From: Dysgonomonas mossii DSM 22836
GTDB taxonomy: Bacteria > Bacteroidota > Bacteroidia > Bacteroidales > Dysgonomonadaceae
Direction of reading: 5' to 3'
Assembly (NCBI RefSeq): GCF_000213575.1
Contig: NZ_GL892004.1
Coordinates: forward strand, 124,001-188,000
Length of the DNA: 64,000 nucleotides
Shown here: positions 26,570-34,238 of the stretch, in pieces
Layout of the letters: every line of letters starts with the position of its first letter
Position numbering within the stretch: position 1 is the first letter of the stretch
Position numbers and translations under genes: made by a program
The notes under the pieces: model-generated
Database searches by the model: none
Seen by the model: only the letters and a program-made list of their open reading frames with translations
What the model was told of the DNA's origin: nothing

Positions 26570-27469
26570 CTATCGCCTATTACGTGGGTGATGTTCTATG
26601 ATTTCCTGACGCAAATACTCTCTGTCCATATGCGTGTAGATCTCGGTAGTGGTGATCTTTTCGTGTCCGAGCATCAACTGAATGGCTCTGATATTTGCCC
26701 CACCTTCAAGCAAGTGCGTCGCAAACGAATGGCGGAAGGTATGCGGACTGATCGTTTTCTTTATGCCGGCCTGTATAGCGTATTCTTTAATGAAATGAAA
26801 GACCATAATACGGGATATCGCAGTACCTCTGTTGCTTAGAAAGAGGGCATCCTCCGAACCTTTCTTTACATTTATTTCCTTGCGGTATATCAAATATTTT
26901 TCTATTTCCTTGATTGCCGTATGCGATATAGGGACAAGACGCTGCTTACTCCCCTTGCCTTGTACCTTGATAAAACCTTCATCAAAAAACAGATCGGAGA
27001 ATTTGAGTGTAGTAAGTTCCGATATACGCAAACCGCAACTATAGAGGGTTTCTAAGATTGCACGATTGCGTTGTCCTTCTTTTGTTGACAGATCGATCAC
27101 CGACATTAATTTTTCTATTTCGTCAAGAGCAAGTACGGTTGGTAACTTCAATCCGATCTTCGGGCTATCAAGCAATTCGGTCGGGTCGTTTTGCATATAG
27201 CCATCCAACACCAAGAAATCATAAAACGACTTTATCCCTGAGATGATCCTTGCTACAGAACGTGCATTTATTCCTATATCATACAACTGAGCTACAAACT
27301 GTTGCAGATTATCGAGCGTAACGTCTTCTACTTTCAGATTCTCATTTTGGAGAAAGCCTGACAGTTTAGCCAAATCAGTCATATATGCATCAATGGAATT
27401 GGGCGATAATGATTTCTCCAACAATAGATAATTCCTGTATTTCCTGACTATATTATCTTCTTTTGCCAT
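26570..27469 (-). CDS. xerD: Site-specific tyrosine recombinase XerD
   Basis: A 299-residue recombinase of normal XerD length. The SAM-like N-terminal core-binding domain spans residues about 5-90, and the catalytic domain about 110-295 contains all expected residues: Arg148 (CGLRISE), Lys172 (VQGKGSKQR), His243 and Arg246 (HTFRH), His269 (LGHEK) and nucleophile Tyr278 (EIYTH). It resolves chromosome dimers at dif with a partner, or alone as XerH-like; I saw no dif site in the window. No phage or integron features surround it, which supports a housekeeping role. The promoter is shared back-to-back with the DivIC/FtsB-like gene. Confidence 0.92.
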   Translation of the reverse strand: MAKEDNIVRKYRNYLLLEKSLSPNSIDAYMTDLAKLSGFLQNENLKVEDVTLDNLQQFVAQLYDIGINARSVARIISGIKSFYDFLVLDGYMQNDPTELLDSPKIGLKLPTVLALDEIEKLMSVIDLSTKEGQRNRAILETLYSCGLRISELTTLKFSDLFFDEGFIKVQGKGSKQRLVPISHTAIKEIEKYLIYRKEINVKKGSEDALFLSNRGTAISRIMVFHFIKEYAIQAGIKKTISPHTFRHSFATHLLEGGANIRAIQLMLGHEKITTTEIYTHMDREYLRQEIIEHHPRNRR

Positions 27470-27534
27470 CCTGCTATATTGATAAGCTGATATCCATAAA
27501 GAATATCTTTTAACCTTATTTCATTTATTTATAA

Positions 27535-27556
27535 CTACAAATATATATCTTTGTAG
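27535..27556. promoter_or_regulatory. Palindromic divergent promoters of xerD and the DivIC/FtsB-like gene
   Basis: CTACAAA (27535-27541) and TTTGTAG (27550-27556) are perfect inverted arms. The minus-strand box TATATTTG (27545-27538) and the plus-strand box TATCTTTG (27546-27553) both match TAnnTTTG and lie head to head within this palindrome. Only one promoter could be occupied at a time. Confidence 0.55.
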
Positions 27557-27601
27557 ACGGAGTATAGTACATCCGGATTATCTTAATTGTTTTTGGTTTT
27601 T

Positions 27602-27904
27602 ATGAAGATTTTCAAATCTATATTCAACTATCTTATTACCAGATATACAAAAGTACAGTTACTTATTATATTGGTAATCATATTTTTTGCATTCTTTATC
27701 AGCGATAGTAATATATTTGCCCGCTTTGGATACGATGCAAAAATAATGGAGTTGAATAGTCAGATAGATTATTACCGTGAGAAAACGGAACAAGATAAGG
27801 AAAAATTGAAGTTGCTGGAATCTGATAAAGACCAGATCGAAAAATTCGCACGCGAAAACTACCTGCTTAAAAAAGACGATGAAGATGTCTTTGTGGTAGA
27901 ATAA
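27602..27904 (+). CDS. DivIC/FtsB-like septum formation initiator
   Basis: A protein of 100 residues from the ATG at 27602 (the frame extends 5 codons upstream to a TTG). One transmembrane helix (residues about 18-40, VQLLIILVIIFFAFFI) is followed by a coiled coil (NSQIDYYREKTEQDKEKLKLLESDKDQ in outline) and the typical FARENYLLKKDDEDVFVV end. This is the FtsB/DivIC architecture: a bitopic inner-membrane divisome protein linking FtsL and FtsQ/DivIB. It is followed after 16 bp by a small membrane protein gene. Confidence 0.88.
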   Translation: MKIFKSIFNYLITRYTKVQLLIILVIIFFAFFISDSNIFARFGYDAKIMELNSQIDYYREKTEQDKEKLKLLESDKDQIEKFARENYLLKKDDEDVFVVE

Positions 27905-27920
27905 CATATCTAATTTTGTA

Positions 27921-28277
27921 ATGAAGCAAAATCCTAAGCTTAAAAACATCCTGTTTCAAATATCAGCTATACTAATTCTTTTAGCTGCAATTATTTATTA
28001 TTTCCAGCCCGAAATAGCCAAATATATACTGATAGCTGGAGCTGTGGGGTATACAGCCATTACCTTTACGACGCCTTATCCGGGAAAGAGCTTCCGAGGG
28101 AAGCGACTCTTCAATATAATGGTGTTTGCGGCACTGCTGATGTGCGTATCAGCCTATCTGATGTTTGTAAATATTACAGGATGGGTAGTCACCATACTTA
28201 TTGCCGCTATACTTACTTTATATGGTACCATTGCCATGTCGATGGAATATAAAAAAGAGCAAAAAGACGAGGAGTAA
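27921..28277 (+). CDS. Small multi-pass membrane protein of unknown function
   Basis: A 118-residue protein with four predicted hydrophobic helices at about residues 10-28, 33-47, 63-82 and 87-106 (for example ILFQISAILILLAAIIYYF). The loop TTPYPGKSFRGKRLFN between helices two and three is basic, and the tail is highly charged (EYKKEQKDEE). I do not recognise a named family. The position 16 bp after the DivIC/FtsB-like gene suggests co-expression and perhaps an envelope role. Confidence 0.7.
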   Translation: MKQNPKLKNILFQISAILILLAAIIYYFQPEIAKYILIAGAVGYTAITFTTPYPGKSFRGKRLFNIMVFAALLMCVSAYLMFVNITGWVVTILIAAILTLYGTIAMSMEYKKEQKDEE

Positions 28278-28282
28278 AAAAT

Positions 28283-28320
28283 GAAAGGGACTACTATATT
28301 TCTATAACGTAATCCCTTTC
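28283..28320. terminator. Hairpin between convergent transcripts
   Basis: GAAAGGGA (28283-28290) pairs with TCCCTTTC (28313-28320), with extra pairing of TAC/GTA inside. On the minus strand the stem is followed by ATTTTTTAC, so it best serves as terminator of the GH5-containing locus; the plus side has no T run. Confidence 0.55.
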
Positions 28321-28384
28321 CCAATCTCTATTTACAATAAATGCTTAATCACTAAGCGAGGAGATTATATTTTCAGACCCAACA

Positions 28385-29629
28385 TCAGGGCTTCATGCCC
28401 AATGCGGAAATGTATCCGGCGTTTTTCTTGCAATGTTTAAATTTCATATTTTCCAGCAAATCAGTCATCGCTTTTTTCACCACCTCTTGATTTGGTCTTG
28501 CTGCTCGTATTTTTGCAAAATTTCCCCTGTCTTGCTTGGTGTATTCTACTATCACATCCCAGTTTTCGGGCTTAGGTATCGTTACCATACAGCTATTCGG
28601 AACCATTTTCTTATATGGCCAGTAATGCCATCCTATATTATTACGCTCCATCAGGCGTGTCCATCCGGCAATCCACTGGTCTGTATTTTCGCCCGTTTCG
28701 CCCATATAAATTGGTAAATTCACGCTATCTCTAAACTGCACAAAATCCTGAATATTAGACTGCAATGTGTCGCACCAGTAGCGATGACAGGTATACATCA
28801 GTTTATCATCAAATTTAGAGTCTTTAAACACCTTGAAGTTTCCATTCCACTGTGCTCCGCCAAGCAACACAATGTGATTCTTATCTACCATGCGGATCGT
28901 GTCTACACATCTTTTGTATAGCGGCTCTAACGAATCGTTCAGATGAGCATGTTCTTCGAGAAAATAATGTGCTATGGGCTCATTCAACAGGTCATAACCC
29001 AGTATGATGGTGTCATTAGCATAATGCTCTGCCACTTTTTTCCATATATCACAAAACAACTCTTTGCTCGGCTCACTTTCCATCAGCCAAGGATATCCAT
29101 AGCTATCATCAATATTATCTCCGGTTTGCCCCCCCGGAGCATCATGCATATCCAGTATAACGTACAAACCTTCTTGACGACACCACTCCACTACCTGATC
29201 TATCATTCCAAAACCGTTATGATCGGAAGCCTGTCCCATATAATCTTCATTCGTAAAGAGTTTATAATGAAACGGTATCCTCACTGAATTCATACCGGTT
29301 TGTTTGATATATTTTATATCGTCTTCTGTTATATAATTCTTTTTAAATTCATTCCAAAACCAATTTGTAAAATCAGGCCCAACCATTTCACAAAAAGCCT
29401 CATTGATCAGGCGATATGAGCTTGCATCCTGAAAGAAAAACATATATCCTTCGGGATTAAGCCAGTTACCCAAATTGATTCCTTGAATAAGAAACTTTTT
29501 ACCATCGGGCTTTATCAAATCAGGTCCCTCTACACGGATGAAACGATCGGAGGATTGTTTCTCTTCCTTCTTCGATTGACAGGATAGAAAGATTATAAGC
29601 AAGGGCAATAAGTAAAATAATTTTCTCAT
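28385..29629 (-). CDS. GH5 glycoside hydrolase, lipoprotein
   Basis: A protein of 414 residues from the ATG at 29629, the best lipoprotein start (LLIIFLSC, lipidated Cys17). The (beta/alpha)8 domain begins with FLIQGINLGNWLNPEGY, similar to the opening of exo-beta-1,3-glucanase-type GH5 enzymes. Catalytic residues are Glu217 in YDLLNEP (acid/base) and Glu311 in YMGETGE (nucleophile), with HRY near 282. It is the last gene of the locus after GH3, so it likely trims beta-glucan oligosaccharides at the outer or periplasmic face. Subfamily and exact linkage are not certain from the sequence. Confidence 0.88.
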   Translation of the reverse strand: MRKLFYLLPLLIIFLSCQSKKEEKQSSDRFIRVEGPDLIKPDGKKFLIQGINLGNWLNPEGYMFFFQDASSYRLINEAFCEMVGPDFTNWFWNEFKKNYITEDDIKYIKQTGMNSVRIPFHYKLFTNEDYMGQASDHNGFGMIDQVVEWCRQEGLYVILDMHDAPGGQTGDNIDDSYGYPWLMESEPSKELFCDIWKKVAEHYANDTIILGYDLLNEPIAHYFLEEHAHLNDSLEPLYKRCVDTIRMVDKNHIVLLGGAQWNGNFKVFKDSKFDDKLMYTCHRYWCDTLQSNIQDFVQFRDSVNLPIYMGETGENTDQWIAGWTRLMERNNIGWHYWPYKKMVPNSCMVTIPKPENWDVIVEYTKQDRGNFAKIRAARPNQEVVKKAMTDLLENMKFKHCKKNAGYISALGMKP

Positions 29630-29663
29630 AGTTTTTATATTATAATTGCATTTTGACATAAGA

Positions 29664-29711
29664 AGAGGCTGTCTTAAAAATCCGTTACCATTCTTAGATA
29701 AGACAGCCTCT
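29664..29711. repeat. Intercistronic hairpin between GH3 and GH5 genes
   Basis: AGAGGCTGTCTTA (29664-29676) and TAAGACAGCCTCT (29699-29711) form a perfect 13-bp stem with a 22-nt loop. The AGGCTGTCTTAAAA core resembles the arms of the 26399-26561 element (AGGCTGTCCTAAAA). It may process, stabilise or partly terminate the operon mRNA. Confidence 0.6.
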
Positions 29712-29720
29712 TGTTGTACT

Positions 29721-32111
29721 TTATTCTGTCACAGAGAAAGTACCCTTTAGGGTAGCGTTGCTATGACCGCCTACCCAAACATTAAAATCACCTTTTTCAG
29801 CCTTCTTTACTAAATCTCGACCGTAGAATGCTAAGTCATCAGTTGTAAGTTTAAATTCAATTGTTTTTGTCTCTCCTGCTTTCAGTGCTACTCGTTGAAA
29901 GCCTTTCAATTCCTTTACAGGGCGTACAACAGAGCCTACAATATCCTGTACATACAGTTGGGCAACCTCTGTTCCATCTACACTTCCTGTATTTTTAAGA
30001 GTTGCTTTTACTGTCAGTGTACCATCCATAGGAATGGTTGAAGCGGAGAGCGTTATATTTGAATATTCGAATGTCGTATAAGAAAGTCCATATCCGAAAG
30101 GAAACAGCGGATCTTTACCCGAATCTAAGTAAAAGGATGTATTACCAAGAGAGGTCTGTCCTGCTTCGAGCGCAATATCATCGAGTGTCATCACCTTTTC
30201 AGGAGCCGGACGTCCTGTATTGTTGTGATTGTAATACATCGGTATCTGTCCCACCTCACGTACAAACGTAGCTGGAAGCTTTCCACTTGGGTTAGCTTTC
30301 CCGAATAATAGATCGAGAATAGCAGGGCCTCCCATTGTTCCGGGATGGAAGTTAAATAACACAGCATCGGCATACGGAAGATCTCGCTCTATCGTCAGTG
30401 GGCGACCTGCCATAATGACTAATACTACAGGTTTACCTGCACTTTTTACCGCCTTCAGCAAGTCTGATTGTAATCCTATCAGATTGATATTGGATAAAGA
30501 GTGAGCTTCTCCCGAAAGGATTGCTTCTTCTCCCAAGAAAACTACAGCCACATCAGCCGAGGCTGCAGCTTGTTTTGCTTTCTCAAAATTGGCTGTACTT
30601 TTATCACGGGAATATGCTAATCCTTGTTCATACACATAATTAACATCTTTATATTCTCCTTTGAGTGCAGCAACAGGAGTTACTGTGTAATTCTTATCTC
30701 CGTCAAAAACCCATGTTCCCATCTGATCGTGTGGCGCATCTGCCATTGGTCCTATAATAGCCACCTTTTTGCTCCGAGACAAGGGTAATATATTATTATC
30801 ATTCTTCAACAAGATAGCGGACTCTATAGCAGCCTGTCTTGCTGCTTTTAGATGTGCATCTGCGTATAAAACAGATTCTTTTTTGATATCTACATAAGGG
30901 TTTTCGAACAGCCCCATCCCGAATTTGATACGGAGTATATTACGCACCGCATTATCTATCGTTTCTACCGAAACTTTTCCTTCTTTTACCAATTGCGGCA
31001 AATACTGAACATACGAACCGCTAACCATTTCCATATCCAGACCCGCATTGGCTGATATTTCAGCTACTTGCTTGCCATCCTTAGCAAATCCGTGAGCGAT
31101 CATCTCTGTCATGGAAGCCCAATCGGAAACAACAAATCCATCAAATTTCCATTCGTCACGCAAAACCTTTTTCAGTATATAACTATTCCCCGAAGCAGGA
31201 ATACCATCATTATCATTAAATGAAGTCATAACTGTTGCAGCACCTGCTTTAATTGCCTGTTGGAATGGAGACAGATATACATTGTGCAATAAAATCGGAG
31301 GTATATTTGTACTGTTATAGTCACGTCCGCCTTCGGCTGCGCCATATCCCACAAAATGCTTTACACATGCAGCAACAGAATTCGGATCATTGAGATTTCC
31401 ATTTCCTTGAAATCCCTTTACCATAGCAGCTCCCAGTATACCTGCCAGATATGGATCTTCCCCAAGACTTTCGGCTATACGTCCCCAACGTGCATCACGA
31501 GATATATCAAGCATCGGAGCGAATGTCCATGTCACTCCTGTAGAACGAGCTTCTACGGCAGCAACACGTGCCCCCTCTTCCACTATTTGTGGACTGAAAG
31601 AAGCTGCCTGCCCTAATGGAATTGGAAATATTGTTTTAAATCCGTGAATTACATCACGTCCTATAATCAGAGGAATACCCAGCCGGCTGTTTTCCATCGC
31701 TTCTTTCTGAAGCTTGTTAACCATTTCCGGATCGGTAACATTCAGTAAAGAGCCTATCCCACCCGCCTTAATAGGCTGAATGATGCTATTATCCAACATC
31801 TGCGCCGCAGCTTGCCGGATGAGAGCAACCTTTTCAGTCTTGGTCATCTGCGAAGTCTTTTTCTGCCCCTGACCACCGGCAATGCCCATTCTTTCGAGGA
31901 AGGTATTCATATCATCTTCGCTATATTGAGCTATAGCCTTATCGTCTACAGCGAAGAAACTAACCTGATTCATTTGCCCTATCTTTTCTTCAAGGGTCAT
32001 TTTTGAAAGGAGGTTTTCAATACGTTTTTCTAGATTGTCTTGAGCCAAACATGTTGAATACAAACCAAACAATACGGATATACCTAACAATCCTAATTTT
32101 TTAATTATCAT
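29721..32111 (-). CDS. GH3 beta-glucosidase
   Basis: A 796-residue protein with a signal peptide (LGLLGISVLFGLYSTCLAQ). The GH3 N-terminal barrel includes LIIGRDVIHGFKTIFP and CVKHFVGYGAAEGGRDYN. The nucleophile is Asp330 in GFVVSDWASM. The C-terminal alpha/beta sandwich (about 430-640) and fibronectin-type III-like domain (about 690-790, GTEVAQLYVQDIVGSV) complete the BglX-like layout. It releases glucose from beta-gluco-oligosaccharides, probably in the periplasm. It lies 5 bp after the GH16 gene in the same locus. Confidence 0.94.
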   Translation of the reverse strand: MIIKKLGLLGISVLFGLYSTCLAQDNLEKRIENLLSKMTLEEKIGQMNQVSFFAVDDKAIAQYSEDDMNTFLERMGIAGGQGQKKTSQMTKTEKVALIRQAAAQMLDNSIIQPIKAGGIGSLLNVTDPEMVNKLQKEAMENSRLGIPLIIGRDVIHGFKTIFPIPLGQAASFSPQIVEEGARVAAVEARSTGVTWTFAPMLDISRDARWGRIAESLGEDPYLAGILGAAMVKGFQGNGNLNDPNSVAACVKHFVGYGAAEGGRDYNSTNIPPILLHNVYLSPFQQAIKAGAATVMTSFNDNDGIPASGNSYILKKVLRDEWKFDGFVVSDWASMTEMIAHGFAKDGKQVAEISANAGLDMEMVSGSYVQYLPQLVKEGKVSVETIDNAVRNILRIKFGMGLFENPYVDIKKESVLYADAHLKAARQAAIESAILLKNDNNILPLSRSKKVAIIGPMADAPHDQMGTWVFDGDKNYTVTPVAALKGEYKDVNYVYEQGLAYSRDKSTANFEKAKQAAASADVAVVFLGEEAILSGEAHSLSNINLIGLQSDLLKAVKSAGKPVVLVIMAGRPLTIERDLPYADAVLFNFHPGTMGGPAILDLLFGKANPSGKLPATFVREVGQIPMYYNHNNTGRPAPEKVMTLDDIALEAGQTSLGNTSFYLDSGKDPLFPFGYGLSYTTFEYSNITLSASTIPMDGTLTVKATLKNTGSVDGTEVAQLYVQDIVGSVVRPVKELKGFQRVALKAGETKTIEFKLTTDDLAFYGRDLVKKAEKGDFNVWVGGHSNATLKGTFSVTE

Positions 32112-32116
32112 ATATT

Positions 32117-33232
32117 TTATTCTTTTTGATATACTCTTACATAATCAATCTCATAAGTAGCCGGCAAGGCTGATTCGTCAACACCCTGAGCTCCTCCCCA
32201 ATTGCCTCCCCATGCAAGGTTTAGCTTGAGATAAAACGGGGCATTAAAGGGCCAGGTATCTTTGTTCCCTTTTTTATCATTTTCGAAAGTAAAAACAACT
32301 TTACCATCTATATATGTCGTTATTTTATCTGCCGTCCACTCAAGGGCATATACATGAAACTCAGTCTCGAGATCCGCAACCGCTTTTTCTGCCTCTTTTT
32401 GGGTATTTATACTATGATTGTAAGATTTAGTATGAATCGCAGAGTGTGTTACATCTTTTTGATAACCTACATATTCCATAATATCAATTTCGCCATCATC
32501 GGGCCAAGCCGTGAAATTTTTAGGCATCATCCAGAAAGCCGGCCAAGTACCTTTTCCTCCCGGAAGCTTCAATCGTGCTTCAAAATATCCGTACTGCCAA
32601 CTTTTATTTGTATTCACACGAGCAGATAATATCTCTTTTCCAATCTTTTTAGCAATTATTTTCAGTGAACCATCGTATATCATGGCACAGGTATCTGTTC
32701 CTCTATGACCTGCAATATAAGTTTGCAACTCATTGTTTACCCAACCCGGGGCAGCCGTTTCATAAAACCATTCGGTTGAATTGGGAAGGACTGCTTTCCC
32801 TTCATTTGTTCTTGGATCATTAAATTCATCTTGCCAAACAAGGGTGTATCCCGAAGGAACATAATTGACTTCTTTACCTGCCTCTTGCTTGATGATATAT
32901 TCTTTTTTGTCAGCACCTCTACTAAAGGTTAAGGTAGCTGTACGTTCTGATGTCGTGTTATTGGTTGTTACATTTACTTTTATAGTTGTAGTCTCATCGG
33001 CATAGCCTACCGTAGGTGTGATTGTACACCACGATTGGTTCGACGAAATTGTATAGTACCTGTTTGATTTTATTATTATTTCTTTCTCTCCAACATCGCT
33101 TGTAAAAGTCAATTGAGTCGGCTCAAATGTTATATCAAACACAGTAACTGGTGCGGGATCTTTCTCTGAATCTCCACAAGCAAAAAGAAATATGGGTATT
33201 ATTGCTAGTAGTGTAATATAATATCTTATCAT
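32117..33232 (-). CDS. BACON-GH16 endo-beta-glucanase, lipoprotein
   Basis: A 371-residue protein. The lipoprotein signal ends at FLFAC (Cys19). Residues about 30-120 are a BACON-type Ig-like domain (ITFEPTQLTFTSDVGEKEI, NQSWCTITPTVG, ATLTFSRGADKKEYIIKQEA), which often orients surface enzymes in Bacteroidota. The GH16 beta-jelly roll (about 128-371) has WQDEFNDPRT, YFEARLKLPGGKGTWPAFW and the catalytic EIDIME at residues 248-253, the bulged form found in laminarinases. The likely role is endo-cleavage of beta-1,3- or mixed-linkage glucan at the cell surface before import by the adjacent SusCD. Confidence 0.93.
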   Translation of the reverse strand: MIRYYITLLAIIPIFLFACGDSEKDPAPVTVFDITFEPTQLTFTSDVGEKEIIIKSNRYYTISSNQSWCTITPTVGYADETTTIKVNVTTNNTTSERTATLTFSRGADKKEYIIKQEAGKEVNYVPSGYTLVWQDEFNDPRTNEGKAVLPNSTEWFYETAAPGWVNNELQTYIAGHRGTDTCAMIYDGSLKIIAKKIGKEILSARVNTNKSWQYGYFEARLKLPGGKGTWPAFWMMPKNFTAWPDDGEIDIMEYVGYQKDVTHSAIHTKSYNHSINTQKEAEKAVADLETEFHVYALEWTADKITTYIDGKVVFTFENDKKGNKDTWPFNAPFYLKLNLAWGGNWGGAQGVDESALPATYEIDYVRVYQKE

Positions 33233-33291
33233 TATTATTCGCTTTTTCTAAAAAAATAGGAGGATCTTAGAGTTAGAATATATAAAGAATA

Positions 33292-33330
33292 AGAAGCCTG
33301 CTTTCAAGCTATACCCGAAAACAGGCTTCT
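33292..33330. terminator. Intra-operon hairpin between glycan-binding protein and GH16 genes
   Basis: AGAAGCCTG (33292-33300) pairs with CAGGCTTCT (33322-33330) over a 21-nt loop. On the minus strand a weak U-rich tail follows. It may attenuate transcription so that the SusC-SusD-binding-protein part is made in excess over the enzymes. Confidence 0.45.
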
Positions 33331-33373
33331 ATCAACTTATTCTCATTCCATTCTTATCTTAAAAGTCTGAGAC

Positions 33374-34210
33374 TTACTTCTTCTCTTGTGGTTTAAATGC
33401 CCATATCCAGCCAGTTCCTCCCAAAGCATGTGGTACCCATAATACCAATCTGGTACTAGTTAGCTCGAGGATTTGGAACTCTTTATTATTACGTGAGTTA
33501 GTATGATCTGATCCCAAAATATTAGTTTCTCCTTTGATATAAAGTTTCGTAAAATCGGCATTGAAAGTATACGAACCTTTCTTCGGGCTTACGTCGCTTG
33601 GTGATAAATAAGTCGTAAAATTCAACCCTCCAGTAACATCAAATGTCATATGTCCTGTATACCCCTCAGGAGTAGCTTGATTTATGCCCCCTGCATTCCA
33701 CCAGATATCTCCTGAATTTTCAGGATTTGTCATTGCCCACCACACTTTATTATCTCCCAAAGTTCCGTCAAAAACCCATGATTTACCGCTCAGATCTTCT
33801 CCAACCAAAGCATAATAGGCTTCAGGAAGAGGAGTATCAAGCTGTGTGATCTTAATATTTATGGTCTTTTTGATATACTCCGGATTATCAACACCTGACG
33901 ATATATAAGGCGTAGTTACATAATAAGATAGGGTATGTTCTCCAGTAAATGGGAATATAATATCCTTAATCTCATCTGTATACTTTTGATTAAGTATGTA
34001 ATCCCAATATCCGGTAACTCCCTTGGTTGCCATTTTTATAGAAACTTTGTTGCCTCCGGGAGTAGATTGAGTTGCCTCCAGAACAATATTGTCCGCAGAG
34101 AAACTATTACTTAATTCGTCCCTATCTTCAATAGGAGAACAAGCATATATGAAAATCAACAAAAAAAGTATAGAAGCTGATTTTATTCCTTTAAAAATAT
34201 TTATATTCAT
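33374..34210 (-). CDS. Surface glycan-binding lipoprotein (SusE-position)
   Basis: A 278-residue lipoprotein (FLLIFIYAC, Cys24). An N-terminal Ig/PKD-like region (about 35-125) is followed by a C-terminal beta-rich domain with many tryptophans (WVFDGTLGDNKVWWAM, DIWWNAGG, GTGWIWAF) suited to carbohydrate stacking. It occupies the position directly after SusD where SusE/SGBP-type surface glycan-binding proteins are encoded. The exact family cannot be named from inspection; a role in binding beta-glucan at the cell surface follows from context. Confidence 0.72.
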   Translation of the reverse strand: MNINIFKGIKSASILFLLIFIYACSPIEDRDELSNSFSADNIVLEATQSTPGGNKVSIKMATKGVTGYWDYILNQKYTDEIKDIIFPFTGEHTLSYYVTTPYISSGVDNPEYIKKTINIKITQLDTPLPEAYYALVGEDLSGKSWVFDGTLGDNKVWWAMTNPENSGDIWWNAGGINQATPEGYTGHMTFDVTGGLNFTTYLSPSDVSPKKGSYTFNADFTKLYIKGETNILGSDHTNSRNNKEFQILELTSTRLVLWVPHALGGTGWIWAFKPQEKK

Positions 34211-34238
34211 ATTTTTCTATTTTTTATTGTATTAAAAA

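Noticed and set aside
26570-27469. Integrase of a mobile element
   Set aside because: The tyrosine recombinase has normal XerD length and sits beside core genes with no att-like direct repeats or cargo genes.
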